DNA of 64,000 nt from Hormiphora californensis (taxonomy: Eukaryota; Ctenophora; Tentaculata; Cydippida; Pleurobrachiidae): assembly GCA_020137815.1 (NCBI GenBank), contig CM035350.1:4873541-4937540 (forward strand). Direction: 5' to 3'. Of this stretch, positions 38,658-51,833 are shown piece by piece. The notes beneath the pieces were generated by a model. That model was not told the DNA's origin. It worked only from the letters and a program-made list of their open reading frames with translations, and ran no database searches. Position 1 is the first letter of the stretch. Every line of letters starts with the position of its first letter. Made by a program: the position numbers and the translations under genes.

Positions 38658-40342
38658 TCAATTTCAGGTGGCGTCTGTGGTGGAAATAGCTTTCTGACCA
38701 GTCAGTCAGTGAAAACGCCGCCGCACCAAACCCCGTTTTGAAATTTACAGTGCGCCTAGATCGGGTCGGTGCCGCCAGACAGTAGTTTCGGGAAAATTCC
38801 CTGCCTGGCGCTGCGGAGCACGTAGTACGTACTGTCGATCAGAATCTGGGTGAATTCATAACCAAGGGCCTCAGATCTTGGTTAGTTGGTTACGAAGTCA
38901 CCCTTTTACGTTACTGGCGCCGCCTGACAGGGAACATTCTACCGGCCTCCCAATTCATTCCGTTATAGATAAAACAAATTGAAAACAAGATTCTTTAGAA
39001 GTTTGAAAAATAGTCAAATCAATGTATAGGAAAATATGTACACAGAGATTAAATAATACAACAATTACTCCTCACTCTCCCTTTTCAACTCGCTGACTCT
39101 AACGGCACCAAAATAAATGGGGGGAAGTCTCTGAAAACACGTGTAATTCTAGAGGGTGAACTCTATCATTCAAACACGCCATGTAACTATGGTAACGGTA
39201 CCTAAACTCACACACTTTGTCACTCACACACACATCACACATGTCTATCAGTGGGTCTAGATGACAAGAGAAAATTAGGGGGCATTCAAATGGGTGGAAA
39301 ATTGTGGTGTGTGTATCATTTGTAGAGGTTTTTAGCTATAGAAAAGTAAAAACCATGGAGAGATATTGGCATATGTGATACACATAAAAACTTAGAAAAA
39401 AAATGTGGTACTAGGCGGGGGGAACAGTATTTATCTGACTAAGGCTGTGACTTTGGGGTTCTGAAATAGCATTTAACCTTAAAGTGGGACTACTATATGG
39501 GACAATAAACTAAATTCCTTCTTCACTTTCTCACTGCATCTTTCTCTCACACACTCCCACTGTCTGATTTCAAATATATATATATTGCAACATCAATAGA
39601 TCACCTCCTTCTTCAAAACAAAGGCACCAACTCTCTCTCAATCTCTCTCTCGACACACTGTGGAGAGACGCCTGACTCCTATAATTGGGGGCCTGACAAG
39701 TCTCCAATAATCTCTGAAAAACTGTATCATTGTACTGTGTAATAATATGCATTTTCTCGCTGTCTTAAATAACGGTTTTAAGGTTTTGAAAAAGAGAAAA
39801 ATAGGTCGGGTATTTATATTGTTTAAACATTGTTAATCATCAATATAGCAGGGATCATAGACCGGTTTAGGGATTTTGAAAAAAACACAAATTCTTCTTT
39901 GCAAAACTCTCCGTTTTTCATTTCAACAATTCTCTCTCTCACAATTATAATATTACTCTCTGTAACAGTCTTTTTCTTTTCACAGATGTAACTAGCTCTC
40001 GGGTCTTAACAGATGTGAGAGAGGGAGAGAGAGTGGGTTGATACTATCGGAACTGAGAGAGGGGAGGGCTATAGGGTCTTGAACGCACTACCCGATTCTC
40101 AGAACTATATAGGTATACAATACAAACTCCCTCGTGTGTGTACAATGAAACACAACGTTATTCGGGGCGGAGTGCTTCATCTCTGACTCTTCAACTGTCT
40201 TTCATTAACAAAAGTAATAAATTAAGAAAACCACAGTTCACGCATCACTCGAGATATGGAACTCTATAGCTCTCTGCAGTGTGTATGTGTGTGTGTCACT
40301 CAGATCTCAGCTGCAGTCACATAATAATGTCGGGGGAGGGGC

Positions 40343-41982
40343 TCACTTTTTCCTCCGGCTACTCGGTGATTTCCGTATCACGGAATTCATCTTGGCCCAA
40401 TCGATGGTGAGGTTGTTGTATGTTATCCACTTGGCTCCGAACCCAATACTCTCCAGGACATCTTCCTCGTCAGATACCTTGAGGGTGAGTTTGAAGGAGC
40501 CAAAGGGAAGTCTGGGAATGGTGCAGGTACTGAGGGTGGCGTTATCACCGCAGTTAGAGGTGACAACATTATCATTTATCAGGATCTCCGTCTTGTCGCT
40601 GCCCGTCACGCTCACAGCAATTCCTCGGGCAGTCTCCTCTGTGTTCTTCAGGTAGAAGGTCAGGGCGTATGTGGTCTGGCTCTCCAAGTTTCCTCCCCGG
40701 ATACTCTGTCCTAGGTAGATGCCTCCCTCGTCTGTCATGACGATGAGGCCACTGTCACCGAACTCAAAGCTGTTGTTGTGTCGCTCTCCGTAAGCGTGGG
40801 TGTAGAACTCAAAGATGGCAGGGAAGGTGTCTTTCCAGGTGTAAACTGCCAGATCGTCTATCTGGGCCTGGAGTTCCGCTTGTTTTCGTTCCATCTCTGC
40901 AACTCGTTCAGCTACCTCGGCTGCAATCTTCTGGGCAAATTCCTCCCGAACTTGGGCCAGGATCTGTTCAACGGAGATGGAAACACCAGGGTCACCCTGA
41001 GGGGAGGGAGTGGGGTTAGCGATATTGGGATTCTGGCAGGGGAAGGAGTTGGGTTAGCGATATTGGGATTCTGGCGGGGGAAGGAGTTGGGTTAGCGAAA
41101 TTGGGATTTTGGAAAGAGAAGGAGTGGGGTTAGTAATATTGGGATTCTAGCGGGGGAAGGAGTGATATTGGGATTAGACTGGGAGACATTGGGGCGGGTT
41201 TAGTCCGGTCTAGTGTGGGAGGGGATGGAATGTGCAGCAGGAGCAGTAATAAGATTAGTGCATTGATCTAACGGAGCTCCTCTCCTTATCATGAGGAGTG
41301 AAAGTGTGAGAAAAACGGTCACCGATCATCCCATCCACAGAGAGAGAGAACGTGTGATTAGTGGGGACAGTGGAAGTTGAGCGGCAGTGTTTACACGTGA
41401 CCAATATATCAGCTGCCCCTTCCCGAAAGTGCTATGTAGCTATTCGCTCCCTGTTAATTACAGAGCCACTTTACCGCACCACCAATATAACTATCCCCCT
41501 CCTCCTCTCTATGTATATTAACAGATTTAATCATGTGAATTAGTGGAATTATAACTAGCCTATCCGGGACATTTCCGGTGAACTAGGGAGCGGTGGGAGA
41601 GAGAGGGTGACAATAAGAGAGAGAGGGGTGAATGAACTAAAAGTTGATGAGGGGGCTGTGTTTGATGGAATGTTGTAGTTACCTTGGGGCCGGGAGGTCC
41701 TTGGGGTCCTGTGGCTCCACCATTCGATCCTGCTGCTGCGGGTGCCTGAGGGAAGGGGATTAGGTTAGAGTGAGTCGTGGGCAGTTAACCCTGAGGGGGC
41801 CGACCGAGTGGAGGAGTGGATGAGAGGGACAGGGGTAATTGGAATTACATGAGGGGGGAGGAAGAAGAATGGAAGGGAGAGGGAAACTAACATATTTGAC
41901 ATATGACATTGGGAGAGAGACTCCTTCTTTTCCGACCACAAAGATTATTGGGAGAATGAGAGAAGGAAGACATGCTAGAAGG

Positions 41983-42063
<81 letters not shown>

Positions 42064-42208
42064 TGATAGAGAGAGAAGCTGGCCATTGTTGGTTGCGAGT
42101 AGAATGAGGAAATGCGAGTGGTGTCTGGTAGAGGTATGTTGAAAATCAGCTGAGGTAATTAATCCCCTGTACGATAATCAAGAGACGCCCCAACACTAAG
42201 GGGAAGAG

Positions 42209-42294
<86 letters not shown>

Positions 42295-44168
42295 CGTGAC
42301 TGGAGAGTGTCTGCTAAGGTGCGATCGTCTCTAGATTATATTGAACCACTTCCGCCCACCCTTCTTCTCTCCAAACCGCCGCAAGACCTCCAAATCCAAC
42401 CCCTCCCAAGACATGGTCGATCCCTAAACAATATCATATCAAGCACGCCAAGCATCTCCCATCTTGTGCTGTTACCCCCCAGGGGGGGGGGGGACTGAGG
42501 TCAACAATAGACTCTGCTACTATTAGCTAACATTCAATAACAGCGTTGTTGAGTTGTGCTTGTCAAAAGTGAAAACTTGTGGTCTCTCTCTCTCTCTCTC
42601 TCGCTCGTTCTTTCTCTCGATTTAAACCGATTGTTATATTCAAATTGAGTCAGCTCTTAACATGCAAAGAGAGAAAAGGATAGGGAGGGGGTAAAGAAAG
42701 TGAGCGGCTGACTATCTTGTTTAAAAAGCTGATCTCTCTCCACCAATGCAGTGCTACTGATGTGCATGCATGTGGTGTGGGCAGCTAGTAGTGCTTGTGT
42801 GTTTAGAGTCTAAACAAAACGGTTACTCTGTGTCCCTCCCCAACACACACGTGAGCTCACTGTGACGCCTTCTTCTAGTGTGAGTGAGAGAGAGAGAGCA
42901 GGTGAGAGAGAGAGGGGAGAGAGCGGGTGGGGTCCTACTTACAAGAAAAGTGAGTCCTTTACTACATGAATAGGGACCTGGGACAGGCACCGGAAAGATA
43001 AAAGAGAGAGATATTGTTAATTAGGGGCAGCTGGAGATATAGCATGCTGCAGGGACCGGTAAAATCTAGATTAGAGGACCTGATAAAACCTCCCCCAACA
43101 CTGTTCCACCTGGTGCTTGGTTCCCCACTATTACAGTTTTTCCAAACCATTGTTTCCAGCTGCTACAGAGGCATCACCCCCTCTCTCTATCTCTGGGTTC
43201 TCTCTAGACGTGTAATTCATTGCATTCCTTTTGCAAAACCCACGTGCCCCATTGCATGGAAAGACTCCTCTCTCTCTCTATCTTCTTTTTCTCTATCTCT
43301 ATCGCTTTTGACACACCACACGCCACATTCCAATGTGTGTTGTGACTCGGTTATACAGAAGAGAGAGAGAGGGCAACCCATTTAATTTGGGCAGCGAGCG
43401 CATCCAAAACATCATCAAATAGAACCTCATACTCTCTCTCACCCTCTCTATCTGAATCTCTCACTCTCTCTCTCTCTTCCTCTCTATCTCTCTATCTCGT
43501 GCTGTGTAACAGGTCACATGGTAAAACAAAGTGATGGTGTTGTTAGGTTTCCATCAACAATCAAACACACGCCGGGTCCCAATTTGTTTACAGTCCACCA
43601 ACCCCCCACAGGGCGATTATAATAATTCTTCTATCCCTTCTACCCCCAGCGAGAAGGTGTCAATGGGTATGTGACAGAGGGAAAGAGATAGAATGATAGA
43701 AGTGTTAGAGAGAGAGAGGACGGATACATCCTAGTGACATGTCTTTGAGCTCCAATTTGCACCCTACTGCTAAAGAGACCCCAGGGAGAGGACTTAGCTG
43801 GGAGAGGAGTTGTGAAGGAACATTCCCCAGGAACCCACATATTTGACAAGGGGGAAACTGTCATAGAAGGAGAGAGGGTGATAGAGATAGAGAGATAGAG
43901 AGTGATAGAATAGAGAGAGAGAGGAAGCTCTCTTTATAATAAATTAAGTTATGTATTTGGAGAGAGGCTCTTCACTTGATTATCAAATGGTGCATGGAAA
44001 TTGATCCGAGTTATGTAGCTATCACTTCTCTCTCCACCTATATCATTCTCCATCCAATCTCTCTCTCGTTTTTTCATCACCCACAAAGCTTGTGCAATGG
44101 CAAGCATACTAGTGGAGATTTGTGATTTATAAACCAGTCGTATAAGCTTCAATTACTTACTAATAGCA

Positions 44169-44207
<39 letters not shown>

Positions 44208-44773
44208 TTCTCCTTGCCTCTCTTTCTCACTAACTCACTCCTGCTCGCTCGAGTAGTTGTAAGTAGAACACGTGATCTTAGCATGCTTAGGAACTATAAC
44301 AAACACATCTCGCATCTTTTTCCACCCTCTCTCACAAGTCACAAACTCTTTCCCTCTCTTTTTCTCTTTTTAAATTCCCAGCACGGGATTGACAAGCAAA
44401 TGTTGAATGTTAGAAAATGTAAAATGCTACGTGGTGGAGCACATGTAGAAATAACGACTTGAGGACCGATGGTGCAGATGATGAAAAATAAGAAGAAAAA
44501 AGAAATAATTGGAGAGGGTGAAATATTGATATTGATAGTAGAGGTAGAAATACAAGCAAGGGTATGTGGTAGAACAGGGGTGACAGGAGGGACAATAAAC
44601 ATACCTTGGGGTCGATGACAGTGTTTCCGATTTTCACAAATCCACCCTCGCCTGGTGAAAGGGTAATGTTCCGGCCTCGTGGTGATTCTAGCACAATGTT
44701 GTCATTCTCAGTCCTGATGGTTGGTCGGCGCTGTACAATGTTGTTCCTGTCGTCCCTGTATCCTTGGGATAAC
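40343..44773 (-). CDS. Collagen-like protein, 3' part of gene
   Basis: Three exons on the minus strand join in phase: 44605-44773, 41683-41745, 40343-40996; the 5' exons were not found. The first visible exon encodes a repetitive hydrophilic stretch (IRTENDNIVLESPRG, RNITLSPGEGGFVKIGN). The middle exon begins a short Gly-X-Y region (GATGPQGPPGPKGDPG) completed in the last exon. Then comes a coiled coil (QILAQVREEFAQKIAAEVAE, MERKQAELQAQIDDL) and a C-terminal domain of about 170 residues with a jelly-roll-like beta pattern (FEFGDSGLIVMTDEGGIYLG, TTYALTFYLKNTEE). It ends in a basic SPSSRRKK. Gly-X-Y, coiled coil and globular C-domain suggest a trimeric extracellular or membrane-anchored protein. 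The C-domain is not one I recognise; it is not clearly C1q or olfactomedin. Confidence 0.7.
41010..41178. repeat. About 39-bp tandem repeat in collagen-like gene intron
   Basis: Four units of GGGGTTAGCGATATTGGGAT followed by TCTGGCGGGGGAAGGAGT, increasingly diverged. Confidence 0.8.
41985..42289. repeat. Two (GA)n microsatellites
   Basis: GA tracts at 41985-42059 and 42216-42289 separated by 155 bp, in the collagen-like gene intron 41746-44604. The rest of that intron is GA/CT-rich non-coding DNA. Confidence 0.92.
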
Positions 44774-45606
44774 CTGATGGAAAGGGAGGAGGGTTAGAGG
44801 GTTGACTAGAGGCAGTTTTTAGTAGCAACATTAGATTAGGAACATAACTAGGAACAAAATGACTAAAAAAAAATTTTGGGGATAAATTTAAAAGTCAAAA
44901 CTTCACAAAGGGTTTACAGGCAGGGAAAAGAGAGGTAAATAGGTTGCAAATTACGTTTTTGGGTTTACCATATGATATAACTCTGTTTAAGTAGATTGTA
45001 TGTAGTTGTGTGTGTGTAATCCTTTACTTGACATAAAACCACAAAGGGAAAAATTGGGGGTTTCACCAAAAAACCAAGTTAGGCCCCAAAGAGGGCAAAT
45101 AACGGGGGCACGACTCTTGAAATGAATAAGAGTTGTCTCCTCTCCTGTAATATATATGAACGGGGGGAGGGCACGGGGGTTATATAATTTATGTTCGTTT
45201 TGTTACGAACTCCCTCCCCTCTCTCTCTCCGACACACCTTCTTTTAGTTTCTCACCATCCATAAACATATATTAACATAATAATGTCAACTGCAGAGGGG
45301 TTGGTGGTGCACAAGCATCTCTCCCTCGCCTGCTGCTAAGCTGCTAAGAGCGACTGAGCAATGAGAGAGAGAGAGAAAGAGAGATAACTTCTCTCTTCTT
45401 CTCACCGACGAGATGTTCAAGATGCTCGATCTTGTTGAACAACTCTCGATCAGAGGGGTTCACGCTTGGAGAACAGTCAAGAGGCGATCAGGAGCTGCTG
45501 AGCTGTTGGGGCATGTGTATGTGCACATATGTTGCATGCAGGGGCAGATTTCTCACGGCCATTCCTCATGAGCCAGCTAACACGTGACTCCAATCACGTG
45601 CTAGCA

Positions 45607-45622
45607 TCTCTCTCTCTCTTTA

Positions 45623-45710
<88 letters not shown>
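45607..45710. repeat. (CT)n microsatellite
   Basis: About 100 bp of CT. Confidence 0.95.
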
Positions 45711-45713
<3 letters not shown>

Positions 45714-46401
45714 TCTTATCAAGTGCTACATAGACACTGTACTTTTACTACATGACACACGTTGCGGGTGAGCAACACTACTTTCGTTGAACCATCATCT
45801 GGACACTCCTAGTTTTGTTCATTTCCCCCTGCCTCCCATTATCCGCTACTCCTTCATAAAAACAACCATCCCTCTGTCTGTAATTTAACCTAGCTGGAGC
45901 GACTTTTAATGATATGCCGGGGCTTAACGCTTAGCAGGGTCTTATTACTTTTTATCCCTGCTGCGTTTTGTGATGATGCAATAAATTTCCCACGATAGGA
46001 CAGAGAGGGAGTGAGGGAGGGGAGGGGACTCCTCCCTCTCCTAGCTCCATATTGCACCGAATAACTCTCTCATATTTCTCATCAGTCATTCCACTATTGC
46101 TGCAGTCAAGTGCTAGTATGTTTGTCTTAGGAATGGCTTGCTTGTGGTTTACTGTTTATTTACTACCATCTGTATTGCCCTGCCCTTTTACTAAAATACT
46201 CCGACACTTCACACCTTCACTTTCGCTCATGATACAGTATTGCTACACTGTATTGCTACACTGTGTATGGGACATGGGTTTAATTTCAGTTTTTCTCCCT
46301 GATTTCTCGTAGCCACTAAAGTTCTCACATATTGTTACATCACGGTTATAGGCTACAAAACATGGTTGCTGTTTGTTGGCTGGGCACACATCTAGGTCTT
46401 C

Positions 46402-46812
<411 letters not shown>

Positions 46813-47408
46813 TCAAATATAGAGTTGTCCTTCCCTCGCTATAACAGCTAACGCGGGCAATATTACCAAAGACACACTACACATTTTTTATCGATGACTT
46901 GATAATTTGGCGATGGGAAATGTCCTTGTTCACAGTTTATCTCTCTCCCCCATCTCACTATAAAACGAACATAATTATATAGATTCTAGAACTCTATAAA
47001 GTGCAGTACTAGACACTAGACACTACTTCCACTACCAGCAGACGACAGGTTTCAATTTCCTCGCTGAATGAATGAGACACGATTTGTTGAGTTACTCAAC
47101 TCAGACACGATACATACTTGGTTATGCAGCGTGACAAGGAGAAAGCGTGTTGGGAGTGACAGCAGCAGAGATAAGAAGACATAGGAGAACATGCAACATC
47201 ATACCCCGCCTCGAAAGTAGAACAAGGGGATGATGACATATTAGCAAAACGCTGCACAAAGCAACCCTGAAACAGTGAAACTATCTAGGGTGTGCCAAGA
47301 GAGAGAGAGAGAGAGAGCACCCAGACGAAGTACCAGAACCAGGGGTGGTACTGGAACGGTATCGAGTTGGGTGGTGCATGTGGAAATGAAGGAATATTGA
47401 GGGGGCGA

Positions 47409-47465
47409 TGTAGGGAGATCACCCCATTATAATAATGGGGTGGTCGTGTAGGTGACCTCCCTACA
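47409..47465. repeat. Nested hairpin
   Basis: TGTAGGGAG at 47409 pairs with CTCCCTACA near 47457; inside, ACCCCATTAT pairs with ATAATGGGGT. Confidence 0.8.
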
Positions 47466-47473
47466 TAACCTAC

Positions 47474-47540
47474 CTATTTCTCACGATGTGTGTCAAATGC
47501 GGTTCATTACACCGCATTTGACACACATCGTGAGAAATAG
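47474..47540. repeat. Perfect hairpin, 30-bp arms, 7-nt loop
   Basis: 47474-47503 is the exact reverse complement of 47511-47540; the loop is TCATTAC. Confidence 0.92.
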
Positions 47541-48137
47541 AGTATCTACTGGTTGGTGGAGCAGGGGTTTCAAAACAGCAACACAACTAGCTCTCTTGGT
47601 ACCTCGGTATATTTTGAACAACTGGGGAGAGCTGAATGGACACTGTTCAGTTGGAATTACTCCCTGACCAACTGGAGCAGGGAGGGGCGGGGACCCCAAA
47701 CAATTGTCGGAAAAATGAGGGACTGAGAAGTGAGAGAAGGGCACCAACATCTCCTCCTACAACACCTATAAATACGGTCTACTGGCCTGATTAATTAGGT
47801 AGTCCCAATGTTGTATCATAGTGTGTGTGTCCTTTCAATGGTGCATTGTCACTCACCGTCTCTCCCTTCAGATCCCTTCTCTCTCTCTCTCTCCCGTCAA
47901 CTCCCCTTCTCTCTCCCTCCCTTCAATTAACGATGGTTCACCTACCCTATCCGGCGGCGCGTGCTGTCCCCGCATTCCACTGTTTGTTTTGTTTTGGGTC
48001 CCTAATTACCATGGACCAGGAGGGTGGTCAATATTGAAGGGCAGATGGTTATCAGAGGTGGAACTTGCAAGTTTGTCCCCGGGTTCTACACTCGAGATGG
48101 TCAGGGGTGTGGAACACCAGGTGCAATGGAGTGTGTA

Positions 48138-48278
<141 letters not shown>

Positions 48279-50667
48279 AAAATGAGGAATAGGATATCAA
48301 GGTTCACCAACAATCTATCACTGTTGTGCAGCAATATTCAATAATAACAACTCAACAACTTGTTACATAAAAACATCGACACAAAAAGAGGATCGAAGCT
48401 CAAGAGGAGTTGAAGAGAAGGAGGAAAAGGCGAAATATATGAAAATAACGAATTGGAATGCCCAAAAAGAGAGAAATAAAGAGAGGGATAGAATGTAGAA
48501 GACAATGGAACGCCGAGTTTGTCTGATTGGAGAGGAAAATAGATCACTCTACTTCTCGCAGTATCCCTCTCTGGCAGCTGAGCTTCTCTCCCTTCCTTTA
48601 TCTATCTCACTTCCTCGCTTCTCTCTATCCCGATTGACACACCTTGTCGTTCTTACTAATTTCAAGCTTAGCCGAACAACGACGCGATTGAAGAATCAAA
48701 CTTGGAACAGAGATCGTAGAATTAGTAGATGGGCAGACACAGGCCCGACACAGGTCGTGAAACGTAAATGGAAAAGAGGGTACCGTCCTAGACGAGTTCA
48801 ACTGGGGGTGGGGGGGGGCTAGTCTGGGAGAGAAAAACAAAGATGATTCGCGTCCCTTCGAATCAAGAAAAGTCCCAAGGGGCAGTGTGAAGTGTGAAGA
48901 ATCAGATAATTAAAGGACAATGGGACCCCTTACTTGAGAGTTACATTAGTATCTCACGCTCTCACTCATTATCTTACACTCATCGAATCCACCTCAAATT
49001 CAAATATCCCTCTCTTCCCCCATCACAGCTCCCCAAAAGTTGCTGCACGGGTTCGATTAACGTGGTGGGGTTCCATCCTACAGCTCATTACATGTATCTC
49101 TCTCTCATCATCATACTTCTAATCTTCCTATCTCCCTCCAGACAATCGGAGTGACAAGATCAGGTTGCAGATCATCATTGCATAGCCGGGATAAATCACC
49201 GCGGGCACCCCTACTAAATAGGTATACCAAATATAATACCACCCCTACTAAATATAACATGTGACGGGGGAAATTATGAGCTAGAGATACTGCACCGTCC
49301 AGTTCAGCTGTATTGAAACGTTTTAGAAGGACTGTGTAAAAGCTGTTTTTCGTGGATGAACATGACAAGATTGGCAATATTTTTTTTAAACACCAAAAGA
49401 CACAGTTTGATGCGGGTGATGGAGGGAGACAGTCCTACCGAGTTTTAACAATTCGTGCAACGTCATGACAGGACGTGTAATTTTATAGTATGTCGTACGA
49501 CGTCAGAAAATCAGAACATGTATAATTGAAAGACTAGACTATAACAGTCAATAAAGCAGCTACTGTATTCTCTCAGTACTCTCTCTCTCACACAAACACT
49601 CAACTGATTTTCACGGTCCAGTGAACAATAGAGACGAGGAGATGAAACTTCCGGAACAAGCTGGAAAAGAAGGGAGAGGATAACTAATCGAGCACACTGC
49701 TGCAGTGTGTAATAGCCCTAGCCCCGGGCTGAGGAATGGACAACATGGTCACGGAGTCAACCAGTCATAGAGCGGGATTTAGGTCACGTGATCCTGATTG
49801 ACCAATGAGACGCCTCCTGTATGACAGAATGGGGGACCCAGGTGGTACACCCATTAGACGACCTCCCTGTTGTCATAACGCTGCATACACCCCCATCTGA
49901 GCAGTACCCCCTACACAAAGGAAACTGCAGGGCACACAGAAACAATCCAGTATAATAGTAGGTACCAACACTTGATCTCCACGAAATGTGGACTCAGATA
50001 ACAAAGTATCATAGGGTATCAAAATTTGTAGCTTTAAATTCTATCCCACAACACAACTAACAAGTAGACTCTGAAATACATTCAATAAAAACGTGAACTT
50101 TCCAACTGCAATGTGTACAGCTAAAAACTAAACTTTAGAGATTAGACAGTTTTTTAGATCGGAGCTGCAACAAACTAACCAGCTAGTACAAGCTCACTAT
50201 ACCCACTAGCTAGTATTAGAAACAGGCAGTCTTGACTCGCCCCACTTTTCTCGACTGTGTAGTACAAAAAAGCAAAGGTACTACACAACAACTACAATAA
50301 TAAAGTGAGATTCTCATGCCTTCTTTTACTTATATATATATATTCTCTCATCATTATCTCTCTCTCTCTCTCTCTCTCCCTCTCCCGTTTTCTCTCTTTT
50401 ATCTCAATTTTCATTCTCGTCCAGGAAATGATTATATCCTAAAGGAGGGTGCACAGCTTACTTTATAACAACAACAACAGCTTGAACAAGTATAATTGTC
50501 AAGTCGTAATACCAAATGGAAACATTCTTATTTTATTATTATACTTATTTAATAATTACATACTTGTTGCATACAACTCGGATCAGGTGCTAGGTATTGT
50601 AAGGGTAAGAAACCGCTATTTGTTGTTGAGTAATGTGTGCTTCTGCAGACCTCAATAGTCGGTTAAT

Positions 50668-50756
50668 GTCTGATCTTTCTTATAGTCATGGTTGTACGGG
50701 GTACTAAGTATACGGTATAGTACCCCGTACAACCATGAATATAAGAAAGATCAGAC
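50668..50756. repeat. Hairpin, 37-bp arms, one mismatch
   Basis: 50668-50704 pairs with 50720-50756; the loop has 15 nt. The pairing extends across TGGTTGTACGGGGTAC. Confidence 0.92.
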
Positions 50757-51039
50757 AGTACCTGGCTAGAGAAGAAGGAAGATGGGGGGGGGCTTACCGC
50801 AAAACCGTTTGGGTGTGTCATTCAGGTGTCATTTTTATCAGGTTGGATAGATCCCCCTCATGCATTAGTAGAGGAAGATAATTTGATGGATGGGTTGACA
50901 GGTTGCAACAAATGCTGCAGTATTGAACCGCAGAACGGGGTGTGGGGTATTACTTGTTCCACCACTAAACAGGGGGGGGGGTGGCACTCAGCAATATATT
51001 AGGCATTGAGCCATAAAACTTAAAACTCCATTCATGTCT

Positions 51040-51108
51040 CTTTGCACCAAGTAAAGTGATGGGGAAGTTGATACTTGATCAACTTCCCCGACAGGCAATG
51101 GTGCAAAG
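51040..51108. repeat. Two-part hairpin
   Basis: CTTTGCACCA (51040) pairs with TGGTGCAAAG (51099-51108). The inner GGGGAAGTTGA (51061) pairs with TCAACTTCCCC (51079-51089), with internal loops between. Confidence 0.85.
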
Positions 51109-51323
51109 TTCAGGAGAAGAATTCAGCCGAATATTATCTGGTTACATCGCCACTGCAAACCTAACCAAAACTTGTAATAAACAGTGTAACAAACCAACAA
51201 CGAATACCATAGCGAGGTAAAAATCTTGAAGTGGTCAGGAAAAAGACAAGGGTATACACATGGAAAAGATGGTGTGAGAGAGGGGTGTGAGATTAATCGG
51301 TGGCGGTTTAACATATTTCAATA

Positions 51324-51427
51324 CAGTGAGGAAGTTTTGTTTTCTCCTTCCGGCTGGACAAATGAGTAGACGTAGATTTTATTGTAGAATAACGCAGCCG
51401 GAAGGAGAAAACAAAACTTCCTCACTG
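51324..51427. repeat. Perfect hairpin, 33-bp arms, 38-nt loop
   Basis: 51324-51356 is the exact reverse complement of 51395-51427 (CAGTGAGGAAGTTTTG start). Unpaired loop 51357-51394. Confidence 0.92.
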
Positions 51428-51689
51428 ATATGCGGCTAATAAACAATCAACCGATCCTTATTCTCTATTTCAATACACATGTGAAATTACACACTGTGCT
51501 GTGGTTTTCATTCACTTTCCAAAAAACAGGCATTTAAGAAACACATGATATGTAGCTACCTGCAGCAGCAGCCAGCAAGTACAAGGGGAAATCATGAACT
51601 GAACAAGGGTTCATTAAGATTTGTTGAACAAGTGCCAATTGCTAGCTCTCTGTCTATCCGCGCTGCACAGTGCACAAAGATGACCTTTT

Positions 51690-51736
51690 TTTCTCTCTCT
51701 CTCTCCTTTCTCTCACTCTCTCTCTCTCACTCTTTC

Positions 51737-51778
<42 letters not shown>

Positions 51779-51833
51779 TCTCTCTCACTCTCTCTCCCTC
51801 ACTCACTCTCTCTTTCCTCTCTCTCACTCTCTT
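51690..51833. repeat. CT-rich microsatellite
   Basis: Imperfect CT with CACT interruptions. Confidence 0.9.

Larger units (their letters stand above)
37257..40342. other. Intergenic spacer between LRR and collagen-like genes
   Basis: LRR 3' UTR, then non-coding DNA. It contains two large imperfect hairpins (38101-38184, 38488-38657) and segments sharing AGATCGGGTCGG with 20990-21060. Toward 40000 it should hold the 3' UTR of the minus-strand gene. No further gene seen. Confidence 0.4.

Noticed and set aside
45406-45464. Candidate 5' exon of the collagen-like gene on the minus strand (SVNPSDRELFNKIEHLEHLV)
   Set aside because: It looks like a coiled coil and has splice-like ends, but the 59 nt leave one base at the donor while exon 44605-44773 needs two; every phase that fits contains a stop.
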